Shown here: one piece after another, positions 45,623-54,543 of the stretch
Position numbering within the stretch: position 1 is the first letter of the stretch
Layout: each line of letters opens with the position of its first letter
Assembly (NCBI RefSeq): GCF_014636865.1
Contig: NZ_BMER01000001.1
Coordinates: 732,718 to 796,717 of the forward strand
Length of the DNA: 64,000 bases
Reading direction: 5' to 3'
Origin: Parapedobacter pyrenivorans
GTDB taxonomy: Bacteria > Bacteroidota > Bacteroidia > Sphingobacteriales > Sphingobacteriaceae
The notes under the pieces: generated by a model
Seen by the model: the letters and a program-made list of their open reading frames with translations, nothing else
Databases searched by the model: none
What the model was told of the DNA's origin: nothing
Position numbers and translations under genes: made by a program

Positions 45623-45782
45623 GTCAACTTTGATCTTATTTAGCAAATTGGGCAAGAATCATCTACATACATCACTATGATAGACAGGATAATCCTCGCC
45701 TTTAGGCATCAAAGGAGAATATGGTATCATTGATTTCAGTAACTGGTTCAAGATACAAGAATATGGATAGTTATCCGTGTAT

Positions 45783-45820
45783 ACAAATACTGGATTAGCA
45801 CAGACAAATACTGGATTGGC
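45783..45820. repeat. Two 17-bp direct repeats, 21-bp period
   Basis: ACAAATACTGGATTAGC at 45783-45799 recurs as ACAAATACTGGATTGGC at 45804-45820, one mismatch, with centres two helical turns apart. The pair lies 161-198 bp upstream of the fusion-lipoprotein start and just past the end of the GH20 gene. It has the form of a regulator-binding site. Confidence 0.5.
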
Positions 45821-45863
45821 GAATTTCTATCCCTACCTCCGGAGTCCATAAATGGAATCCCCA

Positions 45864-48131
45864 TCAATACACCACTACCTCATCCGTAAGCAATAGTGCA
45901 TTTTGGGCATTGGTGGCCACAACTCGAACATACCTCGCAGTTTGCGTCGTATCGAAATCGAACGTATAGGTTTTTACCTTGCGGAATTTTTCTTCGGGCG
46001 GCAGGTCGTTGGTCAGGCTTCCAACTTCCCTAAAGTTCTTCCCATTGTCAGATAGCAACACCGTCACTTCTCCGGGTTGATAAGCGTGGACACTGGCATC
46101 CTGTAGAAACCGGATCGTAACCGTATTCAGTGCTTCCCGCCGCTCAAAATCCACCGTCACATCAACGTTGTTTGTAAAACCCTGCCACTGTCCATCATCA
46201 GGACCCTTCCCTCCTTTTTGGCCATTCAACAGTGTGCTGTCTTGCTGTGCCGGATAGGCAGCATCCCAAGGGGTTTGATATGCAATGCTCTTCCCAATGG
46301 CTCTATGGATATCAGCTTTGGCCACGGCTATTGGCCCGACACGGCCCGAATCAACAAAATAAGCAGCTTGAATAGTGGCGGGCATGGCCAGTTCGATAGG
46401 TTTGGTATACAGCGGTGATTTAGCATCGGGCTCCTGCCCGTCTGTCGTGTACCGGATTCCAAGCCGATGTTGCTCCGTCACTAACGAAATGGTATTTGTC
46501 AGCGTATCGGGATTGAAAGTGACGTCGATATCGACCCCATAAGACGGTCGGTAATAGTTGGTGTTCAGCTGCTGTAACAGCCGATAATGCGCTTGCAAGC
46601 GCCTGTAAAAATCATCCCAGTCGCGATTTTTGGTATCTGACCATACTACCTCTGCCAAGGCGAGCGCACGAGGAAAAACCATATATTCAACATGCTCCGT
46701 GGTAGGCATATATTCCGTCCAAACATTTCCCTGCGCACCTAATATGTGCTTGGCCTTGTCAGCGGCAACACCCGCCGGCATGGGATCGTAGGCGTATACA
46801 GCAGATAAGGGTATGTAACCTCCGATAGCCTCCGGCTGGGTACGTGGATCGCTTTGATAATAATCAAAATAAAGATGTGAGGTTGGCGTCATGATGACGT
46901 CATGCCCTGCATTTGCTGCTTGAACACCCCTTGCTTCTCCCCGCCAACTCATCACCGTAGCTCCCGGCGGCAGCCCACCTTCCTGTATTTCGTCCCATCC
47001 GATCAGTTTCTTCCCTCTTGATCGCAAAAAACTGTCGATACGCCCTACTGCATAATGTTGCAGTTTGCCGACTTCCTTCAGCCCTTTTTCTTCCATCCGC
47101 GCTTTGCACTTGGCGCATGAGGTCCAGGATTCCTTATTGACTTCATCGCCACCGATATGAATATATTCAGAAGGGAAGATAGCGGTTACTTCGTCCAGTA
47201 CATTGGTGAGAAAAAGAAAAGTCTCCTCATTGCCTATACAGAACTCGGCGTGGTGATAGGGTTTACCGGTACAGGATAACTGGGGGTAAACCGCAAGCAC
47301 CTCTTCCGAATGCCCCGGCATTTCGATCTCGGGTATAATGGTAATGCCCTTTCGCATCGCATAAGCTACCAACTCACGTGCTTCGGCCTGCGTATAATAG
47401 CCACCGCTTGCATTGGGAGCTCCCGCTTCCAAATACCGTCGCCCATGCTGTTGCCAATCTTTCCAGACTGCGTGGGTTCGCCAAGCGGCTTTCTGCGTAA
47501 GTTCAGGATATTTTTTGATTTCCAGCCGCCAGCCCGCTCCGTCGGTAAGGTGCCAATGGAAGGTATTGAATTTATAAAGTGCCATCAGGTCGATGAACTT
47601 CTTCAAGAACGATAGGGGATAAAAATGCCGCGAAACATCGAGATGAAGCCCCCGGTAGACAAACCGTGGCCTATCTTCGATTAGCATAGCCGGCAATTCA
47701 CCTCCGGCTGACTGTGTATAGGCCAGTTGTAACACCGTAAGTATACCGTTAAGCATAGCCGCAGGTTGGTGTGCCGTGATGATGATACCGCTCGTATCCA
47801 CCACCAGGCGGTAAGCATCTGCAGCAAGGCGGTCCATATCACGGGCCTGAATAAGCCGTACCCCCGATCCGGGAATACGTTTATAAGACTTGATGCGCTC
47901 GACCGCCATAAAACGGGCTACGGGGTGTTCGGCCAATAAGGTAGCAATATCAACGAACGGTTCAAATGCATAGATCGATGTTACCGAAGGAAATACGTAC
48001 TTCCCTTCATGCATTTCCACAAGAGTAGGCCTAGGGATGATGGGAACCTCATTTTGGGCGAAGGCGGGCATTGCCACGATAAGCGGCACAGCCAGCAAAC
48101 CCAACAACAAGCGGGATGCATATTGAGCCAT
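45864..48131 (-). CDS. GH20 beta-N-acetylhexosaminidase
   Basis: A 755-residue exported glycoside hydrolase family 20 enzyme, which removes terminal beta-linked GlcNAc or GalNAc. Signal peptide (LLLGLLAVPLIVAMPAFA), an N-terminal GH20b domain (VPIIPRPTLVEMHEGKYVF), then the TIM barrel with RGLHLDVSRHF, HWHLTDGAGWR and the catalytic Asp329-Glu330 pair in HIGGDEVNKESW. After it come a chitobiase-type C-terminal segment (GIRYTTDGQEPDAKSPLY) and a discoidin-like carbohydrate-binding domain. It diverges from the regulator gene across 126 bp and probably has its own promoter at 48163-48193. Confidence 0.95.
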   Translation of the reverse strand: MAQYASRLLLGLLAVPLIVAMPAFAQNEVPIIPRPTLVEMHEGKYVFPSVTSIYAFEPFVDIATLLAEHPVARFMAVERIKSYKRIPGSGVRLIQARDMDRLAADAYRLVVDTSGIIITAHQPAAMLNGILTVLQLAYTQSAGGELPAMLIEDRPRFVYRGLHLDVSRHFYPLSFLKKFIDLMALYKFNTFHWHLTDGAGWRLEIKKYPELTQKAAWRTHAVWKDWQQHGRRYLEAGAPNASGGYYTQAEARELVAYAMRKGITIIPEIEMPGHSEEVLAVYPQLSCTGKPYHHAEFCIGNEETFLFLTNVLDEVTAIFPSEYIHIGGDEVNKESWTSCAKCKARMEEKGLKEVGKLQHYAVGRIDSFLRSRGKKLIGWDEIQEGGLPPGATVMSWRGEARGVQAANAGHDVIMTPTSHLYFDYYQSDPRTQPEAIGGYIPLSAVYAYDPMPAGVAADKAKHILGAQGNVWTEYMPTTEHVEYMVFPRALALAEVVWSDTKNRDWDDFYRRLQAHYRLLQQLNTNYYRPSYGVDIDVTFNPDTLTNTISLVTEQHRLGIRYTTDGQEPDAKSPLYTKPIELAMPATIQAAYFVDSGRVGPIAVAKADIHRAIGKSIAYQTPWDAAYPAQQDSTLLNGQKGGKGPDDGQWQGFTNNVDVTVDFERREALNTVTIRFLQDASVHAYQPGEVTVLLSDNGKNFREVGSLTNDLPPEEKFRKVKTYTFDFDTTQTARYVRVVATNAQNALLLTDEVVVY

Positions 48132-48162
48132 GCGAATCTGTTTGTTTTTAATGTATCTGACA

Positions 48163-48193
48163 CAAACTTACTCAAAATACACAAATTATACAA
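48163..48193 (-). promoter_or_regulatory. Promoter of the GH20 gene
   Basis: On the minus strand TTG (48191-48193), 20 bp, then TAAGTTTG (48163-48170), a full TAnnTTTG match, 32 bp before the GH20 ATG. On the plus strand TACCTTTG at 48201-48208 could serve the divergent regulator gene, though without an upstream TTG. Confidence 0.5.
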
Positions 48194-48257
48194 TTATCAT
48201 TACCTTTGCTATTGGAAAAACGCTAGCCATTTCTCGCCGAGTACTGGAAAAAAATCG

Positions 48258-51155
48258 ATGAAACAAGCCTTCTTTTTCTTTTGTTTTCTTACGTCTGTAT
48301 TAGCCGGATTCGCCCAACACCGGGTGGCAATCCCTCAAATCATTAACTATAACAACAATCAATATAAGGGTGGGCTGCAGAATTGGGATATTGCGCAAGA
48401 CTCCAATGGCATTATGTACTTTGGCAACAACGAAGGGTTGCTCACCTTCAATGGCCGCTATTGGGACATCCATGCACTCCCCAACGCAACGGTTGTAAGG
48501 TCTATAGCTATCGACAAAAACAACCGGATATATGTAGGAGGACAAGATGAATTAGGTTATTTCGAAGCCGATAGTACGGGTATGCTGCAGTATCATTCTT
48601 TGGTGAGCCTCATCCCCGACGGAGAACGCAAATTTGCCGATGTGTGGGATATCGCCATAGTGGGTAATGAGGCATTTTTCAGGGCTAACACCAAAATACT
48701 TCATTATAAGGATGGCCTAATCACGGTAGACAAAGCCAATACGGAATGGCAATTTCTTGGTGGAGCGGAGGGCGCACTTTATGCGCAAGCCATGGATCAG
48801 GGTATTCTGCGGTATGAAGCTGGGTTTTGGAAACCGTTGACCGACCACCCTGAACTTGATGGAAATATCGTGACGGCTATTATGCCCTATAGCCAAGACA
48901 CCCTTTTGGTTACGACGCTAAAACGCGGCCTCTTCTACCTTACCGGAAACACCTTGGTGCCGAAAAAAACGCCTCTGGATGACCTGTTTTCGGTGGACCG
49001 TATCTATTGTGCCCTCCCCGTAAATGCGGATTGGTTCGTTTTCGGGACAACATCCGCCGGCGTGCTGATCATGGATAGGGCGAATAAGCTGGTGCAGCAA
49101 TACATCTATGGGGAAGGGCTGCAGAAAAACAATGTCCGGAATGTGTTCATCGACCGTAATAGAAACTTATGGTTGGCTCTTGATGATGGGATTGATTTCA
49201 TCGCCGTAAACAGCGCCGTAAAATACATTCATCCCAATAAAACAAATCCGACGAGCAGTTATGCAATTCGCCTATTTGACGATCATTTATACATCGGCAC
49301 GTCAAATGGATTGTATGCATCCGTAGTTGATAGGACGCAAAAGGATATCAGTCTTTCTAACGCCGATTTTTCTGAAGTAAGCGACACCGAGGGCCAGGTG
49401 TGGAGCCTTAGTGAAATAAACAACCGCCTGTTAATGGGGCATGAAGACGGTGGGTTTGAGATCGTGGCACAATCCGCACGGAAGATTTACACCATACCCG
49501 GTACCTGGCTATATCAACCTTTATCAAGGGTATTTCCCACTCACCATCTTATTGCGGGCACCTACCTAGGCCTGCAACATCTTACCTTCGACCATCATAA
49601 TTTCAGTGATGCCGGTCGTATCGATGGCCCCTACGAGTCGTTACGATTTATCTATTATGACGATCACGACCATACCATCTGGGCATCGCATCCCTACCGG
49701 GGAATTTTCAAACTTCACCTATCGCAAGATAACCGTACCGTCGTCAAACAAAAAACGTACACCGAGCAAAATGGGCTTCCATCCACCCTCTATAATTATC
49801 TCTTCTTCATCAAGAATAAAATCACAATAGCCACCAACGATGGCATCTATGAATATGACACGGCAACAGACCGATTTGTCCCGTCGTCTTTATTTTATAA
49901 GCAATTCAAAGGCCTGGAAATCCAGTACCTTAAAGAAGATGATAACGGCAATGTTTGGTTTATCAGTCATAAAAAATTGGGGATTGCCGATTTTAACCTT
50001 CCAAATGGTGATGTTCCCTTTTCCATCACTTATTTTCCTGAATTGAATGGTAAAGTGCTTGGTGGTTTCGAAACCATCTATCCGTTAAATGATGAGAATA
50101 TCTTCATCGGCGCCAATAAGGGCGCGATACATCTTAATTTCAAACGATACAAAGAAGGAATCAGCAAACCGGATGTATTACTTAGTCTTGTAAAGGTGAT
50201 AGATAGCGACAAGCAGGAAAAAACCTTATATGGAGGCCATAAAACTACCAAACTTACCTCGCCCATACTGGACTACCAATCCAATTCATTTCATTTTTCC
50301 TTTTCCACGACGCTATACGACCAGCAAGAAAATGTGGAATTCAGCTATGTGCTGGAAGGGTTTGACAAGGCATGGTCACTATGGAATAACCGGAGTGAAA
50401 AGGAATATACCAACCTTCCCCCCGGCGATTACGTCTTTAAAGTGAAATCAAGGAATAGCAAAGGCAACGAATCTGCGATCAGCAACTATCCATTTGTCAT
50501 TTCTCCACCCTGGTATGCCAATCCACTGAGTTATACGATCTATGCCATACTCATCTGCTTCCTCATTTTCCTACTGTTTAAATGGCAGAAAAGGAAGTTG
50601 CAGCAAAAACATGAACGCGAGTTGTACTTAAACCAGCTGGAACTCGATCGAAGTGAAAAAGAGGTTGTACGACTCAAAAATGAAAAGCTGGAAACAGAAA
50701 TCATGTTCAAAAATAAGGAGTTAGCCAATATGACCATGCACCTTATCCAACGAGGCGAAGTACTCGCCAAAATCAAGGAAACCATACTATCCGTGGTAAA
50801 GAAACATGATTTCAGCGATAGCACCATCAACTTCAGGCAATTGATTCGACTCATCCGCAATGCCGAACGTACCGACGAAGATTGGGAGCAATTCAGCTTG
50901 CACTTCAATCACGTGAATGAAGGTTTCTTCACAGGTCTCAAAGACCACTATCCCGAGTTGACACCCAATGAGCTCAAATTATGCGCCTTCCTGCGCATGA
51001 ACCTATCCTCTAAAGAAATCGCGCAGTTGATGAATATCACGATTAAGGCCGTGGAAGTAGGAAGATACCGTTTACGCAAAAAACTTAGATTGGATCCAGA
51101 ACAGAATCTCTACGAGTTTTTATTGCATATCGCTGTTACCGAAAAACAACCTTGA
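48258..51155 (+). CDS. SusR-like membrane-spanning LuxR-type regulator
   Basis: A 965-residue one-piece transmembrane regulator. A Sec signal (MKQAFFFFCFLTSVLAGFA) is followed by periplasmic beta-propeller repeats of the Reg_prop kind (WDIAQDSNGIMYFGNNEGLL, VFIDRNRNLWLALDDGIDF), a Y_Y_Y domain at about 680-750 (YVLEGFDKAWSLW, TNLPPGDYVFKVKSRN), a membrane helix at about 755-775, a coiled coil (LELDRSEKEVVRLKNEK) and a LuxR/GerE helix-turn-helix at about 900-960 (LTPNELKLCAFLRMNLSSKEIAQ, IKAVEVGRYRLRKKL). No kinase or receiver domain is present. It probably senses beta-glucan oligosaccharides and activates the susC operon downstream. The ATG at 48258 is chosen because it opens the signal peptide; longer in-frame versions overlap the GH20 gene. 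Confidence 0.9.
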   Translation: MKQAFFFFCFLTSVLAGFAQHRVAIPQIINYNNNQYKGGLQNWDIAQDSNGIMYFGNNEGLLTFNGRYWDIHALPNATVVRSIAIDKNNRIYVGGQDELGYFEADSTGMLQYHSLVSLIPDGERKFADVWDIAIVGNEAFFRANTKILHYKDGLITVDKANTEWQFLGGAEGALYAQAMDQGILRYEAGFWKPLTDHPELDGNIVTAIMPYSQDTLLVTTLKRGLFYLTGNTLVPKKTPLDDLFSVDRIYCALPVNADWFVFGTTSAGVLIMDRANKLVQQYIYGEGLQKNNVRNVFIDRNRNLWLALDDGIDFIAVNSAVKYIHPNKTNPTSSYAIRLFDDHLYIGTSNGLYASVVDRTQKDISLSNADFSEVSDTEGQVWSLSEINNRLLMGHEDGGFEIVAQSARKIYTIPGTWLYQPLSRVFPTHHLIAGTYLGLQHLTFDHHNFSDAGRIDGPYESLRFIYYDDHDHTIWASHPYRGIFKLHLSQDNRTVVKQKTYTEQNGLPSTLYNYLFFIKNKITIATNDGIYEYDTATDRFVPSSLFYKQFKGLEIQYLKEDDNGNVWFISHKKLGIADFNLPNGDVPFSITYFPELNGKVLGGFETIYPLNDENIFIGANKGAIHLNFKRYKEGISKPDVLLSLVKVIDSDKQEKTLYGGHKTTKLTSPILDYQSNSFHFSFSTTLYDQQENVEFSYVLEGFDKAWSLWNNRSEKEYTNLPPGDYVFKVKSRNSKGNESAISNYPFVISPPWYANPLSYTIYAILICFLIFLLFKWQKRKLQQKHERELYLNQLELDRSEKEVVRLKNEKLETEIMFKNKELANMTMHLIQRGEVLAKIKETILSVVKKHDFSDSTINFRQLIRLIRNAERTDEDWEQFSLHFNHVNEGFFTGLKDHYPELTPNELKLCAFLRMNLSSKEIAQLMNITIKAVEVGRYRLRKKLRLDPEQNLYEFLLHIAVTEKQP

Positions 51156-51211
51156 ATCTCTCCGGCGGCTTCAAAAAATCAAACACTTATGAATCAGAAC
51201 AATAACTCAGC

Positions 51212-51229
51212 ATTGTAGTGGTATTGTAG
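51212..51229 (+). promoter_or_regulatory. 18-bp operator candidate, copy 1
   Basis: ATTGTAG, four bases (TGGT), ATTGTAG: a direct repeat with an 11-bp period. It lies 188 bp before the susC ATG and agrees at 16 of 18 positions with copy 2 at 51265-51282. Confidence 0.6.
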
Positions 51230-51264
51230 GTCTAATTTTTGAAAATACCAGCCGTTTCATCGGT

Positions 51265-51282
51265 ATTGTAGGGGTGTTGTAG
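51265..51282 (+). promoter_or_regulatory. 18-bp operator candidate, copy 2
   Basis: ATTGTAG, GGGT, GTTGTAG: the same direct-repeat arrangement as copy 1, 53 bp further on and 35 bp before the -7 element at 51318. The position fits binding by an activator next to RNA polymerase. Confidence 0.6.
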
Positions 51283-51317
51283 AACATGGAAAAATCCGAA
51301 ATCCAAATCTCGTTCCA

Positions 51318-51325
51318 TAGATTTG
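51318..51325 (+). promoter_or_regulatory. -7 element of the susC promoter
   Basis: TAGATTTG, a full match to TAnnTTTG, 74 bp before the susC ATG. No TTG is found at the usual upstream distance, which fits a promoter that needs an activator. Confidence 0.5.
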
Positions 51326-51399
51326 TCTCATGCTTTTCGCCCTTGATGTGCGAAATGTATTGAACCAATTTTTTTAACCCTATTAATAATTCAGTTATT

Positions 51400-54300
51400 A
51401 TGAAAGAAAGAATTCTACATGCATTCATGATGCTGTGTATGTGCTTTTCGTCATCTGCGCTTGCTGCGCAGACCCTTCAGGTGAGGGGTAAAGTTACGGC
51501 AGCAGCCGATGGAAGGCCCTTGCCGGGTGTAACCGTTACCGTGCAAGGAACGAGCACCGCGACCAGCACAGACGATGCGGGCAATTATGTGATTACCGTG
51601 GCCGAGTCAGGTTCCACATTGGTTTTCCAGCAGTTGGGTATGGCTACGCAAAATATCGTAGTTAGTACAAGTGGCACTGTCGATGTAGCTTTGGAAGATG
51701 ATCTCAGTACCTTGGAAGAAGTTGTGGTGATTGGCTATGGAACACAAAAGAAAAGTGTGGTTACGGGAGCCATTACCAGCGTAAAGGCTTCGGATATCGA
51801 AAACCAAGTTGTGGGCCGGTTGGAGACCGCACTCCAAGGTCGGACCTCAGGCGTAACGATTACCACAAACTCGGGTGCACCGGGTTCCGGTGCGTCCATC
51901 TTGGTGAGGGGGATAACAACCACCAATAACAATACACCGCTGTATGTCGTAGACGGTGTAGTAGTAGACGCCGGCGGTATCGACTACCTCAATACATCAG
52001 ATATCGAATCCTTCGATGTATTAAAAGATGCAGCTTCAGCAGCGATTTACGGCACGCGGGCAGCCGCTGGTGTGATTTTGATCACTACCAAGAAAGGCAA
52101 AGCTGGCGATATGGCAATCAGCTACAACGGCTATTACGGTACACAGGCGCCTGCCAAAAAGCTCAACCTCCTCAATGCTACCGAATACGCCACGATCCGC
52201 AATGAATCCGCACTCAACGACGGGGGAAACATCGTATTTCCAAACCCATCGTCTCTCGGCGTTGGCACTGATTGGCAAAGCACGATTTTCGACAACAATT
52301 CTCCTATTCAAAATCACGAACTGAGCATCAGTGGTGGGACCGAAAAATCCACCTTCTATACGTCATTTGGTTATTTCGGGCAAGAAGGTGTCGTAACGCC
52401 GGAAATTTCAAATTACAATCGTTACAATATCCGTATTAACTCGGATCACAAGGTAAAAAGCTGGTTACGCTTGGGCGAAAACCTCGGCTACTCGTATATC
52501 AAAAATCAAGGTTCATTGGCAACAAACAGCGAATTCGGTGGGCCCTTGAGTTCTGCGATTAACCTGGACCCCCTTACGCCAGTCGTCATGACCGACGCGG
52601 ATTTACTAAACCAGCCTCCGTACAGTAACCAGCCGGTTGTGCGTGATGCGAATGGCAATCCATATGGGATATCGCAGAATGTGGCTCAGGAAATGACCAA
52701 CCCATTGGCTTACTTGGATACAAGGCTTGGGAATTATGGATGGTCGCATAATATTGTGGGCAACGTTTTTGCCGAAATCGAACCAATTAAGGGCTTACGT
52801 ATCCGCTCGACCGTGGGCGCTAAGCTGGCATGGTGGGGCAATGAAAGCTTCGACGGCATATATTACCTCAACGCGGCCCAAAATCGTTCAACTACCGCTT
52901 TCAATAGAGGACGTGAACAAGGCTTCAACTGGAACCTCGAAAACACCATTTCTTATACCAAGCAAATCGACGACCACAACTTTACCGTATTGCTTGGCCA
53001 AGGGGCTTATTTTGAAAACCTAACGAGCGGTGTCTTCATTACCTATAACAATATCGCTGCCAGCAATTTTGACGAGGCCACATTTAATCTCTCGGTACCG
53101 ACAGCAGACCGCATATCAAGTGCTTATGATGGCATTACACACAACGTCTCTTCATTGTTCGGCCGTGTCGTGTATGACTATAAGGAAAAATACTTATTTA
53201 CTGGAATTATTCGGCAAGATGGCTCGTCGCGTTTCGGTGCCGATCGGAAATATGGTATTTTTCCTTCTGCTTCAGTTGGTTGGGTAGTAACTAATGAAGA
53301 ATTCTGGGCGCCCAACAATATCGTGAATAACCTGAAAATAAGAGCATCATATGGGGTAGTAGGAAATGACAACATTGGTAACTTCTTATTTGTACCTACC
53401 ATTGGCATGGGTGGCGGTCGTAATTACATTTTTGGTGTAGACAATATGTTTATTGGCGCCAGTCCCAACGCACCGGCAAACCCTACGCTAGCCTGGGAGG
53501 AAACCAGTCAGCTTGATATCGGCTTGGATGCAGCACTATTTCAGAATTGGACATTTACATTCGATTGGTTCGAGAAAAAAACCTCTGGCATCCTTCGCCC
53601 TGTTGCAATTCCTGGATACACCGGTTTAGGGACACCGACCGCCAACCTCGCTGACCTGGAGTCTACGGGTGTGGAATTCGAGCTGGGTTACCGAAAGGCA
53701 TTCGGTGACTTCAACTTGGGTGCAAACGGGAATATTTCATATACAACCAACAACGTCACATACCTCGGAGAAGATATCGCGTTTATCGAGGATGGTGCCG
53801 GCGGCATACAGAACTTCGTCCACGGGTTACAACGTACCGCCCCGGGCCAAGCCTATAATTCGTTTTATGGTTATCAAATCCTCGGTATCTTCCAAAACCA
53901 GGCTGATATCGATGCCTATGTTGGACCTGAGGGTAACCGAGTACAGCCCAATGCCGTACCGGGAGACTTTAAATGGGCAGATCTGGATGGCAACGGTTCC
54001 ATCAATGCCGATGATCGGACATTTCTCGGTACCCCCATCCCAACCTTAACGTATGGATTGAGTATCAATGCGTCGTATAAAAATTTCGATTTATTGATTT
54101 TCGGCCAAGGCGCAAGTGGAAATAAGATCTTCCAGGGATTAAGGCGCTTGGATATCGGTAACGCCAACTGGCATAACAAAGCACTGGGACGGTGGACAGG
54201 CGAAGGCAGTACCAACGAACGCCCACGTGCAACGTTGGCCGATCCGAATCAAAACTATTCGAAACCCTCCGATTTCTACCTTGAAGACGGTTCATACCTG

Positions 54301-54525
54301 CGGATCAAGACCCTGCAACTGGGCTATACGTTACCCACATCGCTCACTGGGAAAATCGGCCTCCGCAAAATCCGGGCCTATGCAAGCAGCAATAATCTAT
54401 TCACGTTCACCAAGTATACAGGATACGATCCAGAAGTTGGTGGGGGGTCAGACGTATGGGGGATAGATACCGGCGTCTACCCACAGGCTCGTTCATTCCT
54501 GTTTGGCCTTAATTTAACGTTGTAA
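51400..54525 (+). CDS. SusC/RagA TonB-linked outer-membrane transporter (beta-glucan locus)
   Basis: A 1041-residue SusC-type transporter. Signal peptide (MLCMCFSSSALAAQ), carboxypeptidase-regulatory-like domain (VRGKVTAAADGRPLPGVTVTV), TonB-box/plug start EEVVVIGYGTQKKSVVTG and a complete barrel ending in FGLNLTL. It has no STN domain, unlike the other SusC in the window, in agreement with control by the SusR-like activator rather than by sigma/FecR. With SusD, 18 bp downstream, it should import beta-glucan oligosaccharides released at the surface. Confidence 0.96.
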   Translation: MKERILHAFMMLCMCFSSSALAAQTLQVRGKVTAAADGRPLPGVTVTVQGTSTATSTDDAGNYVITVAESGSTLVFQQLGMATQNIVVSTSGTVDVALEDDLSTLEEVVVIGYGTQKKSVVTGAITSVKASDIENQVVGRLETALQGRTSGVTITTNSGAPGSGASILVRGITTTNNNTPLYVVDGVVVDAGGIDYLNTSDIESFDVLKDAASAAIYGTRAAAGVILITTKKGKAGDMAISYNGYYGTQAPAKKLNLLNATEYATIRNESALNDGGNIVFPNPSSLGVGTDWQSTIFDNNSPIQNHELSISGGTEKSTFYTSFGYFGQEGVVTPEISNYNRYNIRINSDHKVKSWLRLGENLGYSYIKNQGSLATNSEFGGPLSSAINLDPLTPVVMTDADLLNQPPYSNQPVVRDANGNPYGISQNVAQEMTNPLAYLDTRLGNYGWSHNIVGNVFAEIEPIKGLRIRSTVGAKLAWWGNESFDGIYYLNAAQNRSTTAFNRGREQGFNWNLENTISYTKQIDDHNFTVLLGQGAYFENLTSGVFITYNNIAASNFDEATFNLSVPTADRISSAYDGITHNVSSLFGRVVYDYKEKYLFTGIIRQDGSSRFGADRKYGIFPSASVGWVVTNEEFWAPNNIVNNLKIRASYGVVGNDNIGNFLFVPTIGMGGGRNYIFGVDNMFIGASPNAPANPTLAWEETSQLDIGLDAALFQNWTFTFDWFEKKTSGILRPVAIPGYTGLGTPTANLADLESTGVEFELGYRKAFGDFNLGANGNISYTTNNVTYLGEDIAFIEDGAGGIQNFVHGLQRTAPGQAYNSFYGYQILGIFQNQADIDAYVGPEGNRVQPNAVPGDFKWADLDGNGSINADDRTFLGTPIPTLTYGLSINASYKNFDLLIFGQGASGNKIFQGLRRLDIGNANWHNKALGRWTGEGSTNERPRATLADPNQNYSKPSDFYLEDGSYLRIKTLQLGYTLPTSLTGKIGLRKIRAYASSNNLFTFTKYTGYDPEVGGGSDVWGIDTGVYPQARSFLFGLNLTL

Positions 54526-54543
54526 AATTGAAGCATTGATATT

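Noticed and set aside
48009-48257. In-frame upstream extension of the regulator gene by 83 codons
   Set aside because: It overlaps the start of the divergent GH20 gene, has no family similarity, and would bury a good signal peptide that begins at 48258.
49080-49096. 17-bp exact match (encoding ANKLVQ) to the DUF458 end fragment at 36072-36088
   Set aside because: It sits in frame in the regulator's sensor domain, and a single 17-bp match in 64 kb is possible by chance.
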